Part shown: piece after piece, positions 43,203 through 51,393 of the stretch
Numbering within the stretch: the stretch's first letter is position 1
How the letters are laid out: every line of letters starts with the position of its first letter
Source: a virus
Direction: 5' to 3' (one strand)
Virus record (IMG/VR): IMGVR_UViG_3300033571_022897
Span: 119,412 to 183,411 of that record
Length of the DNA: 64,000 bases
Notes under the pieces: model-generated
Databases searched by the model: none
The model's input: only the letters and a program-made list of their open reading frames with translations
What the model was told of the DNA's origin: nothing
Translations under genes and position numbers: made by a program

Positions 43203-44265
43203 AAATAGTGACTTTAACGTCCAATTTGCCACTCAGAGGCTTCGTGAAAATGTTACGACCACTGGAGGAGCAACAGCTACCGCCGGAACTGGCGAACAGT
43301 ATTTTGCTAGGGGCAAAAAGATCAGAGAGACAATAAAGAAAGTAGATGGAAAATACGCTGTTTATCCCGAAAAGGGAGGAAGTAGATTGGGCACTCACGA
43401 TACAAAAGAGAAAGCGCAAAAGCAACTAGCCGCAATAGAGATCAGCAAACAAAAGCACGAGGCTAAAGAACGCGGTACTGGAAAAGGCTTCATATATAAG
43501 GATCTTTGGGAGATGTTCACCGAAGAGGATGCGGATTTTAAAGAGGGAGACTCAGTAAAGATACAAAAGAAAGGAAGTCCTCAAGACGGGAAGATAGGTA
43601 AGATAGTTTCCATCACAGAACCCGGTGCTTACAACATAGATTTCAACGGAAAGGTATACACATTTCAAGAAACGGATTTTATCATCGACAAAAGCGCAGA
43701 AGATCAACCTGAAGAAACAGGAGAAAAGGGCGGAGAAGAAACTGCTGAAGAACCCGTTAGCGAGGGTTTAGGCACGCCTGGAATGAACGTAGGTACTGTT
43801 GGTCTGGGAGGTGGAAGAAAAGGTATCTATTTCATAACTGATAAGGGAAAATTTGTATACGAACCCAATCCGTTAGAATACGAGGCCTTCGAAATATCAG
43901 GCAATAAGGTTCGAATGTTGTTAGCAAAATCATGGTTTCCTAAAGCGCAACCTTGGGAGGAAAAACCGAATCCGATGGCATCGCTCGGTCAGGGTAAAGG
44001 TCACCACATTGACGAGGAGTTGAACGAAAACTATTCGCGCTTTAAGAAAGAGACTAAGACACGCACCAACGAGCAACAGTTGCACGCGGCAATGAGACTC
44101 GCTGAGAAAAAGATACACGAGGCCAACAGGATCCTAGAGTACACTTCGCAATTGCGCGGTGAACTCAACGAGACCAAAGTAAATAAGAACATTAAAAGGA
44201 TAATGGAAAAAATCACCATCGGTATCGCAGAAGCTTACAGTAAAATGAAACAAATCAAAAGATAA
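43192..44265 (+). CDS. Head-module protein sharing a capsid-like segment
   Basis: The protein has 357 aa from the ATG at 43192; an upstream in-frame GTG at 43183 is less likely. Near the N-terminus, R-L-R-E-N is followed by T-T-G-G-A-T-A-T-A-G-T-G-E-Q-Y. This closely resembles residues about 70-84 of the major capsid protein (A-G-G-A-T-F-T-A-G-T-G-E-Q-W). A KOW/SH3-like segment (F-K-E-G-D-S-V-K-I-Q-K-K) lies near residue 120. A Glu/Gly-rich middle and a basic helical C-terminus (N-E-Q-Q-L-H-A-A-M-R-L-A) follow. Likely a prohead core or internal head protein. Confidence 0.55.
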   Translation: MKNKNSDFNVQFATQRLRENVTTTGGATATAGTGEQYFARGKKIRETIKKVDGKYAVYPEKGGSRLGTHDTKEKAQKQLAAIEISKQKHEAKERGTGKGFIYKDLWEMFTEEDADFKEGDSVKIQKKGSPQDGKIGKIVSITEPGAYNIDFNGKVYTFQETDFIIDKSAEDQPEETGEKGGEETAEEPVSEGLGTPGMNVGTVGLGGGRKGIYFITDKGKFVYEPNPLEYEAFEISGNKVRMLLAKSWFPKAQPWEEKPNPMASLGQGKGHHIDEELNENYSRFKKETKTRTNEQQLHAAMRLAEKKIHEANRILEYTSQLRGELNETKVNKNIKRIMEKITIGIAEAYSKMKQIKR

Positions 44266-44277
44266 AATTATAAAATT

Positions 44278-44691
44278 ATGAACAACGACATAAAAAGAAT
44301 GCAGAAGCTCGCAGGAATTTTGAGCGAAGGATTTTTTGGATTCGGTGGATCTAAAAAAGACGGAGATAAAAAAGATTCCGGAAAAGAATCCGATGCCCTT
44401 GGAGGAAAAGATGTTAATCCCGATCAATTAGCTGTAGATAAGAAATATCGTTTCTACGGCTATCCCCAAAAGGAAAGGTCATCAGCCGCCAGTAAAAGTC
44501 CAGAAAAAGCTAAGAGCGAAGCATACTACTTAGCCAATGTCATCTTCGTAGCCAAAGATCCTGATTACGATGAATATAAATTCAAAATAGATACGGTTTA
44601 TGATAGAAGACAGGGTGTGGAACCTGATAGAGGAACAAATATTGTTCTCAAAAACAACGAAGTTAAAGCGCTAATCAAAACCGCAGGATAA
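44278..44691 (+). CDS. Small head-module protein with CTS-like leader
   Basis: The protein has 137 aa. The first 17 residues, ending K-L-A-G-I-L-S-E17, match the form of T4 capsid-targeting sequences: a short amphipathic leader ending (L/I)-x-E, cut by the prohead protease. A Gly/Lys/Ser-rich linker and a small domain (about 45-137, K-Y-R-F-Y-G-Y ... D-T-V-Y-D-R-R) follow. The mature domain may be packaged inside the capsid. Function unknown. Confidence 0.55.
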   Translation: MNNDIKRMQKLAGILSEGFFGFGGSKKDGDKKDSGKESDALGGKDVNPDQLAVDKKYRFYGYPQKERSSAASKSPEKAKSEAYYLANVIFVAKDPDYDEYKFKIDTVYDRRQGVEPDRGTNIVLKNNEVKALIKTAG

Positions 44692-44694
44692 AAG

Positions 44695-44832
44695 ATGGCC
44701 ACAAAGACCAACAAAAAAGCCGGTATGAACATCGGTAAAATCAGTTTCGGAAAACGTCGCGAAGGGGTTGCAAAGAAAAATTGGGGCCCCAAAGAGGAAA
44801 GACCGAAAAAATATAGGGGACAAGGAAGATAA
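44695..44832 (+). CDS. Very small basic protein in the head module
   Basis: A 45-aa frame with an ATG 3 nt after the preceding stop and ending TAA. It contains K-I-S-F-G-K-R-R, K-K-N-W-G-P-K and ends P-K-K-Y-R-G-Q-G-R. Fourteen of the 45 residues are Lys or Arg. It fits exactly between two genes without overlap and leaves only 15 nt before the next ATG. Size and charge fit a gp67/gp68-like prohead core peptide or a DNA-binding head peptide. Confidence 0.7.
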   Translation: MATKTNKKAGMNIGKISFGKRREGVAKKNWGPKEERPKKYRGQGR

Positions 44833-44835
44833 CTG

Positions 44836-44844
44836 ATATTTATT
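44836..44844 (+). promoter_or_regulatory. ATATTTATT box, candidate late promoter
   Basis: The plus strand reads GATATTTATT, then AGT, then ATG: 3-nt spacing, as at 28820 and 44. Confidence 0.45.
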
Positions 44845-44847
44845 AGT

Positions 44848-45867
44848 ATGAAAAACATAACGCACTTATACCAACAGTTGAACGAGGGCAAGATCAGCAA
44901 GGACTTCTTCATGAAGAACGCTCGCATGCAATTCCCGCAGTTCATCAGTCCCACACTATCATTCAGGGACACTGTTAATGTTTTAAAGGGTAAGAGACTT
45001 ATCCAAGAATCTCACACCATGACGGTGGATCAAGTCATAGACAGGTTAAATCCTTATCATTTTAGAAGGGGCGTACAAAAAGAACTCGCAAAGATACAGG
45101 ATCCGACAAGAGATGATGTTAGAAAGGTGAATGAGAAAGTCGCAAAGAGACTTCAAAAAGATCCTATGACCTACGAGGATCAAATCTTCGCAAACGCAAA
45201 AGATATAGAAAAAAAGGACGATAAACTACAAACTGGTGAAGTTAAAGTCGGCACTCAAAGCGTTGACAAGAACAACGCCATGAAAGTTAAGAAGAAGCTT
45301 GAGTCCGCTAACACGCGCGCCACTAAGAAAGAGAACAAAAAAGGCAAACCCCGCGGAGTTAAGGTCATGACTTACAAGGCTAAGACCGCAAAAGGCATTT
45401 CCGAGACAATGCCCGCAACAGGTAAAGAGAAAGTACTTAAGGTTCTTCACGAAAATATGTACGCTTCTGGCATTGCAACTCCACACAATTGGCACAGTGG
45501 AAAAGAAGTTAACACACCAAAAGGATTTGGTGTAGTTAAAGGGATTCACGGCGGCACTCTTGAGATCGAACTCAAAGACGGTGCGTTGGTAGAATACCAG
45601 ATGAACATAGTTGAAAAGTACATGGATAAGGCCAAACAAGCAGATAACGCTTCTAACCACGGTCAAGAAAAAGAGAACAACATTAAGGAAGTAACCAATT
45701 CTTTAAAAAATTTCGTTAAAAAATTGAAGGAAGTCATTCTTACCCAAACTAGTGGAGGTAAGAAGCAGATTGCAGTTGCAAAAAACCAAAAAAGCATATC
45801 TACATTACAAGGTGCTGGTTGGAAAGTGGAACCTGGAACGCAAGACGCTGAAATTCAAGGAAATTAA
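44848..45867 (+). CDS. Prohead-region protein, unknown
   Basis: The protein has 339 aa. The leader H-L-Y-Q-Q-L-N-E13 is followed by G-K-I-S-K-D-F-F, again of the LxE type. The middle is very basic (K-K-E-N-K-K-G-K-P-R-G-V-K-V). A small beta domain near residues 210-255 (G-V-V-K-G-I-H-G-G-T-L-E-I-E-L) precedes a Lys/Gln-rich tail. It is directly upstream of the protease gene. Likely a prohead core component; not assigned. Confidence 0.5.
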   Translation: MKNITHLYQQLNEGKISKDFFMKNARMQFPQFISPTLSFRDTVNVLKGKRLIQESHTMTVDQVIDRLNPYHFRRGVQKELAKIQDPTRDDVRKVNEKVAKRLQKDPMTYEDQIFANAKDIEKKDDKLQTGEVKVGTQSVDKNNAMKVKKKLESANTRATKKENKKGKPRGVKVMTYKAKTAKGISETMPATGKEKVLKVLHENMYASGIATPHNWHSGKEVNTPKGFGVVKGIHGGTLEIELKDGALVEYQMNIVEKYMDKAKQADNASNHGQEKENNIKEVTNSLKNFVKKLKEVILTQTSGGKKQIAVAKNQKSISTLQGAGWKVEPGTQDAEIQGN

Positions 45868-45868
45868 A

Positions 45869-46498
45869 ATGGCCAAAGAACTTCTGATAGAGTATTCGAT
45901 ATTCAAACCCCAAATGGGATTAAAAGAGGGGTTTCGAGCTTCCAACGGAAACATGGTCGTTAGCGGACAGGTGCAAGCGTGCGACAAGCCCAACGCAAAC
46001 AAAAGAATATACCCATACGATACTCTAAAGAAACAGGTCGACCTATATTTAGACGGTCCGATAAAAGAAAACAGGGCATTGGGTGAACTCGATCACCCTG
46101 AATCCTCAGTGATAAACTTAAAAAACGTTTCTCACATCATAAAGAACCTTTGGTGGGAGGATAAAGATCTATACGGTACAGTGGAAGTTTTACCCACTCC
46201 CTCTGGAAACATACTCAAAGAGTTGTTCAAAAACAACATAACTGTTGGAATATCTTCGAGGGCACAGGGAAGCACCAGTCCCATAGGCGAAGGACTCGTT
46301 AAAGTAGAAGACGATCTAGAGATCATTTGTTGGGACTTCGTATCCCAGCCCTCTACTTACGGTGCTTATATGAAACCTGTTTCTGGAATAAACGAATCCA
46401 TAGATTACAATCAACGAATAGTAAATAACTACAGCAGAGCGAACGATCTGATGCGCAACATAATTTGCGAAATGTCGGGTGTTTGTTGCGTGAAGTAA
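45869..46498 (+). CDS. 21: Prohead core protease, gp21-like
   Basis: The protein has 209 aa from the ATG at 45869, 1 nt after the preceding stop; an in-frame ATG 39 codons upstream only adds residues overlapping the previous gene. Family motifs: N-A-N-K-R-I-Y-P near residue 45, G-E-L-D-H-P-E (catalytic His region, about 73-79), and V-G-I-S-S-R-A-Q-G-S (catalytic Ser region, about 124-133). This serine protease of the T4 gp21/herpesvirus assemblin type cleaves scaffold and capsid proteins at (L/I)-x-E sites. Its own N-terminus reads M-A-K-E-L-L-I-E8, a plausible self-cleavage site. Length matches T4 gp21 (212 aa). Confidence 0.9.
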   Translation: MAKELLIEYSIFKPQMGLKEGFRASNGNMVVSGQVQACDKPNANKRIYPYDTLKKQVDLYLDGPIKENRALGELDHPESSVINLKNVSHIIKNLWWEDKDLYGTVEVLPTPSGNILKELFKNNITVGISSRAQGSTSPIGEGLVKVEDDLEIICWDFVSQPSTYGAYMKPVSGINESIDYNQRIVNNYSRANDLMRNIICEMSGVCCVK

Positions 46499-46519
46499 TC
46501 GTTTTTTTTTCAAGTGCGC

Positions 46520-46528
46520 ATATTTATG
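46520..46528 (+). promoter_or_regulatory. ATATTTATG box, candidate late promoter of scaffold/capsid genes
   Basis: The plus strand reads CATATTTATG 89 nt before the scaffold ATG. Unlike most other copies, it leaves room for a long leader. Confidence 0.45.
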
Positions 46529-46535
46529 GGTAAAT

Positions 46536-46601
46536 GCGCGAATTTCTATTGTCGCGCTATACTATTTTTAACCCTATATCGTCTCAATTCTGAATAGACG
46601 A
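46536..46601 (+). promoter_or_regulatory. Two-hairpin leader of the scaffold/capsid transcript
   Basis: GCGCGA (46536-41) pairs with TCGCGC (46552-57), and TCGTCT (46579-84) pairs with AGACGA (46596-601). Each is a perfect 6-bp stem. Both lie between the ATATTTATG box and the ATG at 46618, so they would form in the 5' leader of the highly expressed scaffold-capsid mRNA, where stem-loops could stabilise it. Confidence 0.45.
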
Positions 46602-46617
46602 TTAACGCACAAACAAG

Positions 46618-47898
46618 ATGGAAAAGAACATCTATCAACAAGCGATTCTTGACGCGAAAGCTATTCGTGCCAGTGCCATTGCGAACGCTAAAGCTAGTTT
46701 GCAAGAGGCTATCGAGCCGAAGATTCAAGAAATGATGCGTCTTAGACTTTCCGAAGAACTTGAAGAGGAGCTCGAAGAGGGCAACTACGAAGAGGGAATG
46801 AAACACGGGGAGATGGAAGAAGACGCTGTGAACGAAGCTTCTCTTGACGAGATCCTCGCCGAACTTGACGCCATGGAAGAAGGCAAAAAAGACATGGAAG
46901 AAGGTAAGGAGGAAATGGAAGAGGGCAAAGACGAAGAAAAAGTTGTAAAAGAAGCCGAAGACGACGAAGAGCCAGCTGACGATGCCGAAGGCGAAGGTGA
47001 AGGCGATGATGCCGAAGCCGATGAGGAAGGCGGAGAAGAAGGCGAAGAAGGCGGCGAAGGCGAAGAAGGTGGTGAAGAGGAAGTCGACGATGACACCAAA
47101 GTGATTGACATCACTCTAGGTGACCTCAAGCAGATCCTACAATCCGTAATGGACGGTGAGGCTCAGGGCGAAGAGGACTTAGAGGCCGATATCGACATGC
47201 CGGGTGGAGAAGAAGGAGGCGAAGGCGAAGAAGCCGGCGCTGAAGCTCCCGAAGGCGGTGAAGGCGAAGAGGTTTCTCTTGACGAGATCCTTGCAGAACT
47301 CGAGAACGAAGGCTACGCTGGCGGAGCACAAACTGACAAAGCCGGCTCAGCAAAATTCCAAGAGGCTAAGGGTCACTCTGGGGGTGTATACACCAAAGGA
47401 GTTAAAGGCGTAAAAGAGGCCAAGAAAGATGACGAAGCGAAAGTCGAAGAGGGCAAGGGTCATTCCGGCGGCGTCTACACAAAAGGCGTTAAAGGTATGA
47501 AAGAAGCCAAGAAAGAGGACGAGAAGGATAAGAAAGAACTCGATGAGCTGAAGAAAGAGCTTAAAGAGGCCAAAAATGCTATCAAAGTCCTCAGCGAAAA
47601 CATCAAAGAAGTCAACCTTCTGAATGCTAAGCTGCTTTTCATGAACAAGATTTTCAAAGCTAAGTCTCTTAACGAGTCTCAAAAAGTAAAAGTGATCAAA
47701 GCTTTTGATCGCGCTGGTTCTGTAAAAGAGGTGAAAAACGTGTACGAAACTTTGAAAGAGTCTTTGAATACAAAGTCTACGATTAAAGAATCTATCGGTT
47801 TCGCTTCGAAGCCCGCGGGTGTCGCCCCGGCAAAAGGCCCGATCGTTGAATCGGAAGCTTTTGTATCGCGTTGGCAAAAAATCGCTGGCATAAAGTAA
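46618..47898 (+). CDS. 22: Prohead scaffold protein, gp22-like
   Basis: The protein has 426 aa and is extremely acidic in the middle (runs of Glu/Gly/Asp, about 60-230), with helical ends, as expected of the T4 gp22 scaffold that fills the prohead and is later digested. The gene lies between the protease and the capsid gene, exactly as in T4. Two near-identical copies of a basic segment (G-H-S-G-G-V-Y-T-K-G-V-K-G) occur about 38 residues apart near residues 252 and 290. The C-terminus ends W-Q-K-I-A-G-I-K, possibly the capsid-binding end. It is longer than T4 gp22 (269 aa) because of the acidic insert. Confidence 0.8.
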   Translation: MEKNIYQQAILDAKAIRASAIANAKASLQEAIEPKIQEMMRLRLSEELEEELEEGNYEEGMKHGEMEEDAVNEASLDEILAELDAMEEGKKDMEEGKEEMEEGKDEEKVVKEAEDDEEPADDAEGEGEGDDAEADEEGGEEGEEGGEGEEGGEEEVDDDTKVIDITLGDLKQILQSVMDGEAQGEEDLEADIDMPGGEEGGEGEEAGAEAPEGGEGEEVSLDEILAELENEGYAGGAQTDKAGSAKFQEAKGHSGGVYTKGVKGVKEAKKDDEAKVEEGKGHSGGVYTKGVKGMKEAKKEDEKDKKELDELKKELKEAKNAIKVLSENIKEVNLLNAKLLFMNKIFKAKSLNESQKVKVIKAFDRAGSVKEVKNVYETLKESLNTKSTIKESIGFASKPAGVAPAKGPIVESEAFVSRWQKIAGIK

Positions 47899-47923
47899 TA
47901 AAAACAAAACCAATCACAAAACA

Positions 47924-49645
47924 ATGGCAAACTTAGTTCAAAACCTATTGTCCGAATCTGCCCAAACCGCTTTTGCTGATCAGAATGGCGTAGCCTCAAG
48001 ATTAGCTAAGAAGTGGCAGAAGTCCGGACTCCTCGAGGGTCTTCAGGACTACGATAAGACTGGCATGGCTGTCCTTTTGGAAAACCAAGCTAAGCAACTC
48101 GTAGTTGAAAACTCTCAAACCAACGGCGGCTTAAACGCTGGTGGTGCAACATTTACAGCAGGCACTGGCGAACAGTGGGCTGGTGTAGCTCTTCCGCTCG
48201 TGCGCAAGATCCTTGGTCAAATCTCTGCAAAAGAGTTCGTTAGCGTTCAGCCTATGAACCTTCCTGCGGGTCTGGTATTCTACCTCGACTTCCAGTACGG
48301 AGACACCAAGCGTCCTTTCACTACTGGAGATTCTCTCTACGGTAATGCAACCGCAAACTTCGGTAACGACAAAGCCGGTGCCCTTTACGGCGCTGGAAGA
48401 TTCGGATACTCGTTGAACCAGTTCTCTGCATCCCTGTCGTCATCCAACCTTACGGCTTTCGGATCGGCTTCAGCTACATGGGACGAAGTTCGTTTCGATA
48501 CAGCTTATTCAGCTTCTATCGTAAACAAGAGCATCACCAAATTCACAGTTCCTACTGCTTCTCTGTCTGCTTCTTTTAATGCACTCGGTGTAAGAGCGTT
48601 CATATTTACCACGGCTTCTTCGCCTGTAGGTACAACTAACGCAACTATCGGTGTCGCAGATAACCTACAGCAGTTCACTAACATCTCTGCTTCCGTTGGT
48701 GGGGAATACATCGAATTCTTCATTAACAAAGCCATCGGCGGTGGTGGTAGCCACGCAAGTTCCGGCGTAAACAACACTTACGCTGTGTTCTTCAACAAGT
48801 CTACCGACTTCAACACTCGTGGTGATTTCGAAGATCGCACTGGCAACCCTTCCGTACCGAACCAAGCTTCCGCAACATCTATCGTTATCCCAGAGATCAA
48901 CGTACAGATGAAGTCTCAGACTGTGTCTGCAAAGACCCGCAAACTGAAGGCTCAGTGGACGCCTGAATTCGCTCAGGACCTGAACGCTTACCACTCTCTC
49001 GACGCAGAAGCCGAATTGACCGGTATCCTCTCCGAGCACATCTCTCTTGAGATCGACCTCGAAGTTCTGGATATGTTGATCTCTCAGGCCCCTACAGTTG
49101 AGACTTGGTCCGCTACCGTTGGTAAACAAATCGACGCGGCAGGTACAGCGTTTAACCTGAACACAAGCGGTGTATACTACACCCAGATGACCTGGTTCCA
49201 GACTCTCGGCATCAAACTGCAGAAAGTTAGCAACATCATCCACCAGAGAACTCTGCGTGGCGGTGCTAACTTCATGGTTGTTTCTCCGACCGTTGCTACC
49301 ATACTCGAGTCCATCCCTGGATTCGCTGCTGATACAGACGGCGCAGCTGACAACATGAAGTACGCTTTCGGTGTGCAGAAAATCGGCGCTCTGAACAGCC
49401 GCTACAAAGTGTACAAAAACCCTTACATGACTGAGAACGTAATCCTTCTTGGTCTGAAAGGCTCCGCATTCCTAGAGTGTGGTGCAGTGTACGCCCCGTA
49501 CGTGCCGCTGATCATGACGCCTCTTGTGTACGATCCTAATACCTTCACCCCTCGTAAAGGTATCATGACTCGCTACGCAATGACGATGCTGCGTCCTGAA
49601 TTCTACGGCTTAGTACTCGTATCAGATCTGACTACAGCTCTCTGA
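47924..49645 (+). CDS. 23: Major capsid protein, gp23-like
   Basis: The protein has 573 aa and matches the T4 gp23 HK97-fold capsid family: M-A-N-L-V-Q-N-L-L-S-E at the start, S-A-K-E-F-V-S-V-Q-P-M near residue 105, K-A-R/Q-W-T-P-E-F-A-Q-D-L in the second half, and R-G-G-A-N-F-M-V-V-S-P-T-V near 445. The N-terminal ~60 residues form the pro-region: L-L-E53 and L-L-S-E11 are candidate prohead-protease sites (T4 cuts after residue 65). The gene uses many ATC, AAC, TTC and GGT codons, unlike its ATA-rich neighbours. That fits very high expression. It is followed by a strong terminator. Confidence 0.93.
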   Translation: MANLVQNLLSESAQTAFADQNGVASRLAKKWQKSGLLEGLQDYDKTGMAVLLENQAKQLVVENSQTNGGLNAGGATFTAGTGEQWAGVALPLVRKILGQISAKEFVSVQPMNLPAGLVFYLDFQYGDTKRPFTTGDSLYGNATANFGNDKAGALYGAGRFGYSLNQFSASLSSSNLTAFGSASATWDEVRFDTAYSASIVNKSITKFTVPTASLSASFNALGVRAFIFTTASSPVGTTNATIGVADNLQQFTNISASVGGEYIEFFINKAIGGGGSHASSGVNNTYAVFFNKSTDFNTRGDFEDRTGNPSVPNQASATSIVIPEINVQMKSQTVSAKTRKLKAQWTPEFAQDLNAYHSLDAEAELTGILSEHISLEIDLEVLDMLISQAPTVETWSATVGKQIDAAGTAFNLNTSGVYYTQMTWFQTLGIKLQKVSNIIHQRTLRGGANFMVVSPTVATILESIPGFAADTDGAADNMKYAFGVQKIGALNSRYKVYKNPYMTENVILLGLKGSAFLECGAVYAPYVPLIMTPLVYDPNTFTPRKGIMTRYAMTMLRPEFYGLVLVSDLTTAL

Positions 49646-49665
49646 TAAAGCGCTACAGCTAAAAT

Positions 49666-49694
49666 AAAAAGCCCGCCCGTAAGCGGGCTTTTTT
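49666..49694 (+). terminator. Rho-independent terminator after the capsid gene
   Basis: GCCCGC (49671-76), a CCGTAA loop, GCGGGC (49683-88) and six Ts follow. Flanking A's pair with the T's, so it may work in both directions. It is the clearest terminator in the window and isolates the scaffold/capsid transcript from the neck genes. Confidence 0.9.
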
Positions 49695-49710
49695 ATTGTC
49701 TCTGGTGAGC

Positions 49711-49719
49711 ATATTTATA
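49711..49719 (+). promoter_or_regulatory. ATATTTATA box, candidate late promoter of neck genes
   Basis: The plus strand reads CATATTTATA 16 nt before the GTG start of the gp13-like gene and 16 nt after the terminator T-run. New transcription would be needed here because the terminator precedes it. Confidence 0.5.
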
Positions 49720-49735
49720 CAAAAGAAAAATACAA

Positions 49736-50902
49736 GTGGCAAATCCAGCAATATACGACGGCACACCAATACAAATATCAGGATCTACCCCGTTTGGATT
49801 CTATGATAACGATGCGTCATTTCAAAATGACGGTCCAAAAGTAGCAAATTATGTAGCAAGAAAATTGGGTTACGGGGTCATGGACGTTGAATTGGACGAC
49901 ATGAACATCTATGCTTGTTTCGAAGAAGCTGTTTCCATCTATTCAGAGGAGTTGTACCAATTAAAAATAAAGGACAACTACATAAACATAGAGGGATCTG
50001 CTACAGCTTCGTTGTTAAATAACACAGTCGTAACCCCGAATCTAAACAATGTCATAGCCATATCAGACACTTACGGAACTATGGCCGGTGTTGGAGGAAC
50101 TGTTGAATGGTATTCAGGATCCATCAATCTAATACCCGATCAACAAGTGTACGACATGCAACAGTGGGCGATAGACAACGCTGGTTTACAGCCCAACGAT
50201 AGGATCGTCATAAAGCGCATATTCTACGAATCTAATCCAGCGATCAACCAATACTACGATCCGTACATCGGTGGTTCCATAAACTACCAAGGTGCAACGG
50301 AAAACTTCGGTTGGGCCTCGTACTCTCCCGGTCTAAACTTCGTTCTGTTCCCTATTTATTGGGACATCGCAAGGATACAGGAAATCGAGATGTCTAACCA
50401 AGTGAGACGCTCGGCCTTTACATTCGAACTAATAAACAACAAACTCAGAATTTTCCCGAAACCCCAAGACGCTGGTTACGTTCTGTGGTTCCAATACTCC
50501 AAGCTCAGCGAGCAATCGAGCGCTGCGTCTTCTAGTTTTTACGGCACCAATCAAGGACTTGTAAGCAATCCTTCAAACGTACCTTACGGCACAATAACGT
50601 ATTCGCAGATAAACCATCCTGGAAAACAGTGGATTTACGAATACACTCTCGCTCTTGCCACTGAATTGTTAGGCATCATAAGAGGAAAGTATTCGACTGT
50701 TCCCATACCCGGAGCCGAAGTGACTCTAAACGGTGGAGATTTAGTGGGTCGCGGTAGAGACGCTCAGACCGCATTGAGAGAAAAACTCAGAGGAGATTTT
50801 GAAGACATGAGTAGAAAAGCTCAATTAGAAAGAAAACAAACAGAAAATCAGGCTTTGAATGATACGTTAGTGAACATACCTCTCGTAATTTACATAGGAT
50901 AA
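49736..50902 (+). CDS. 13: Neck protein, gp13-like
   Basis: The protein has 388 aa and starts with GTG (reads M-A-N-P-A-I-Y-D-G). A typical gp13 neck segment is K-L-G-Y-G-V-M-D-V-E-L, followed by F-E-E-A-V-S-I-Y-S-E-E-L-Y-Q. A late R-G-K-Y-S-T-V-P-I-P-G ... R-E-K-L-R-G-D-F-E-D-M-S block closes the domain. In T4, gp13 and gp14 form the collar that closes the filled head and receives the tail. The stop overlaps the next start (TAATG). Confidence 0.8.
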   Translation: MANPAIYDGTPIQISGSTPFGFYDNDASFQNDGPKVANYVARKLGYGVMDVELDDMNIYACFEEAVSIYSEELYQLKIKDNYINIEGSATASLLNNTVVTPNLNNVIAISDTYGTMAGVGGTVEWYSGSINLIPDQQVYDMQQWAIDNAGLQPNDRIVIKRIFYESNPAINQYYDPYIGGSINYQGATENFGWASYSPGLNFVLFPIYWDIARIQEIEMSNQVRRSAFTFELINNKLRIFPKPQDAGYVLWFQYSKLSEQSSAASSSFYGTNQGLVSNPSNVPYGTITYSQINHPGKQWIYEYTLALATELLGIIRGKYSTVPIPGAEVTLNGGDLVGRGRDAQTALREKLRGDFEDMSRKAQLERKQTENQALNDTLVNIPLVIYIG

Positions 50903-51393
50903 TGGCGCTTTTTGGATCAACAAGAGACATATCGACTTTCAGAGGGATCTCAAGAGAACTCTTAGAAAACATAATATCGCAAAATTGTGGATACTATAAA
51001 CTCAAATTGAGCGACAGCCCAGTGAACGTATACGGTGAAGCCCCCAAAAAATACTTCATCGGGCCTGTATTATTGACGTGTTTAATAGAGCGCGGAGATT
51101 TCACAACAGAGAGAGTTGATTACGGTCCTACTACAAAACGATCTAACGTATTTAGATTTTTAAAATACCATTTACAACAAGCTAACATACTCCCTGAAGT
51201 TGGAGACGTAATAATGTACAACGAAGAGTATTACGAAGTTGACAACGTTAACGAAAACCAATTCATAGTGGGTAAAGATAACGATTTTGACTACGAACCT
51301 GGATTGGAGGAATTTGGTACGTCTTATTCTGTGATCTTAGAAACTCACCTCGCCAATGTAGATACTTTAGGAATAACTCAAGCTAGACTCTAA
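50902..51393 (+). CDS. 14: Neck protein, gp14-like
   Basis: The protein has 163 aa and lies directly between the gp13- and gp15-like genes with 1-nt overlaps on both sides, as expected for gp14. Features include V-N-V-Y-G-E-A-P-K-K-Y-F, F-R-F-L-K-Y-H-L and a C-terminal beta-rich E-V-G-D-V-I-M-Y-N-E-E-Y-Y-E-V-D-N-V. It is shorter than T4 gp14 (256 aa). The assignment leans on gene order as much as on sequence. Confidence 0.65.
   Translation: MALFGSTRDISTFRGISRELLENIISQNCGYYKLKLSDSPVNVYGEAPKKYFIGPVLLTCLIERGDFTTERVDYGPTTKRSNVFRFLKYHLQQANILPEVGDVIMYNEEYYEVDNVNENQFIVGKDNDFDYEPGLEEFGTSYSVILETHLANVDTLGITQARL

Noticed and set aside
45752-45868. Longer protease start 39 codons upstream
   Set aside because: The extension overlaps the preceding gene and reads as its shadow; the ATG at 45869 gives the usual gp21 length and begins right after the preceding stop.
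46966-47095. Low-complexity acidic stretch as a possible sequencing artefact
   Set aside because: The frame stays open and codons vary; acidic runs are normal for gp22-type scaffolds.
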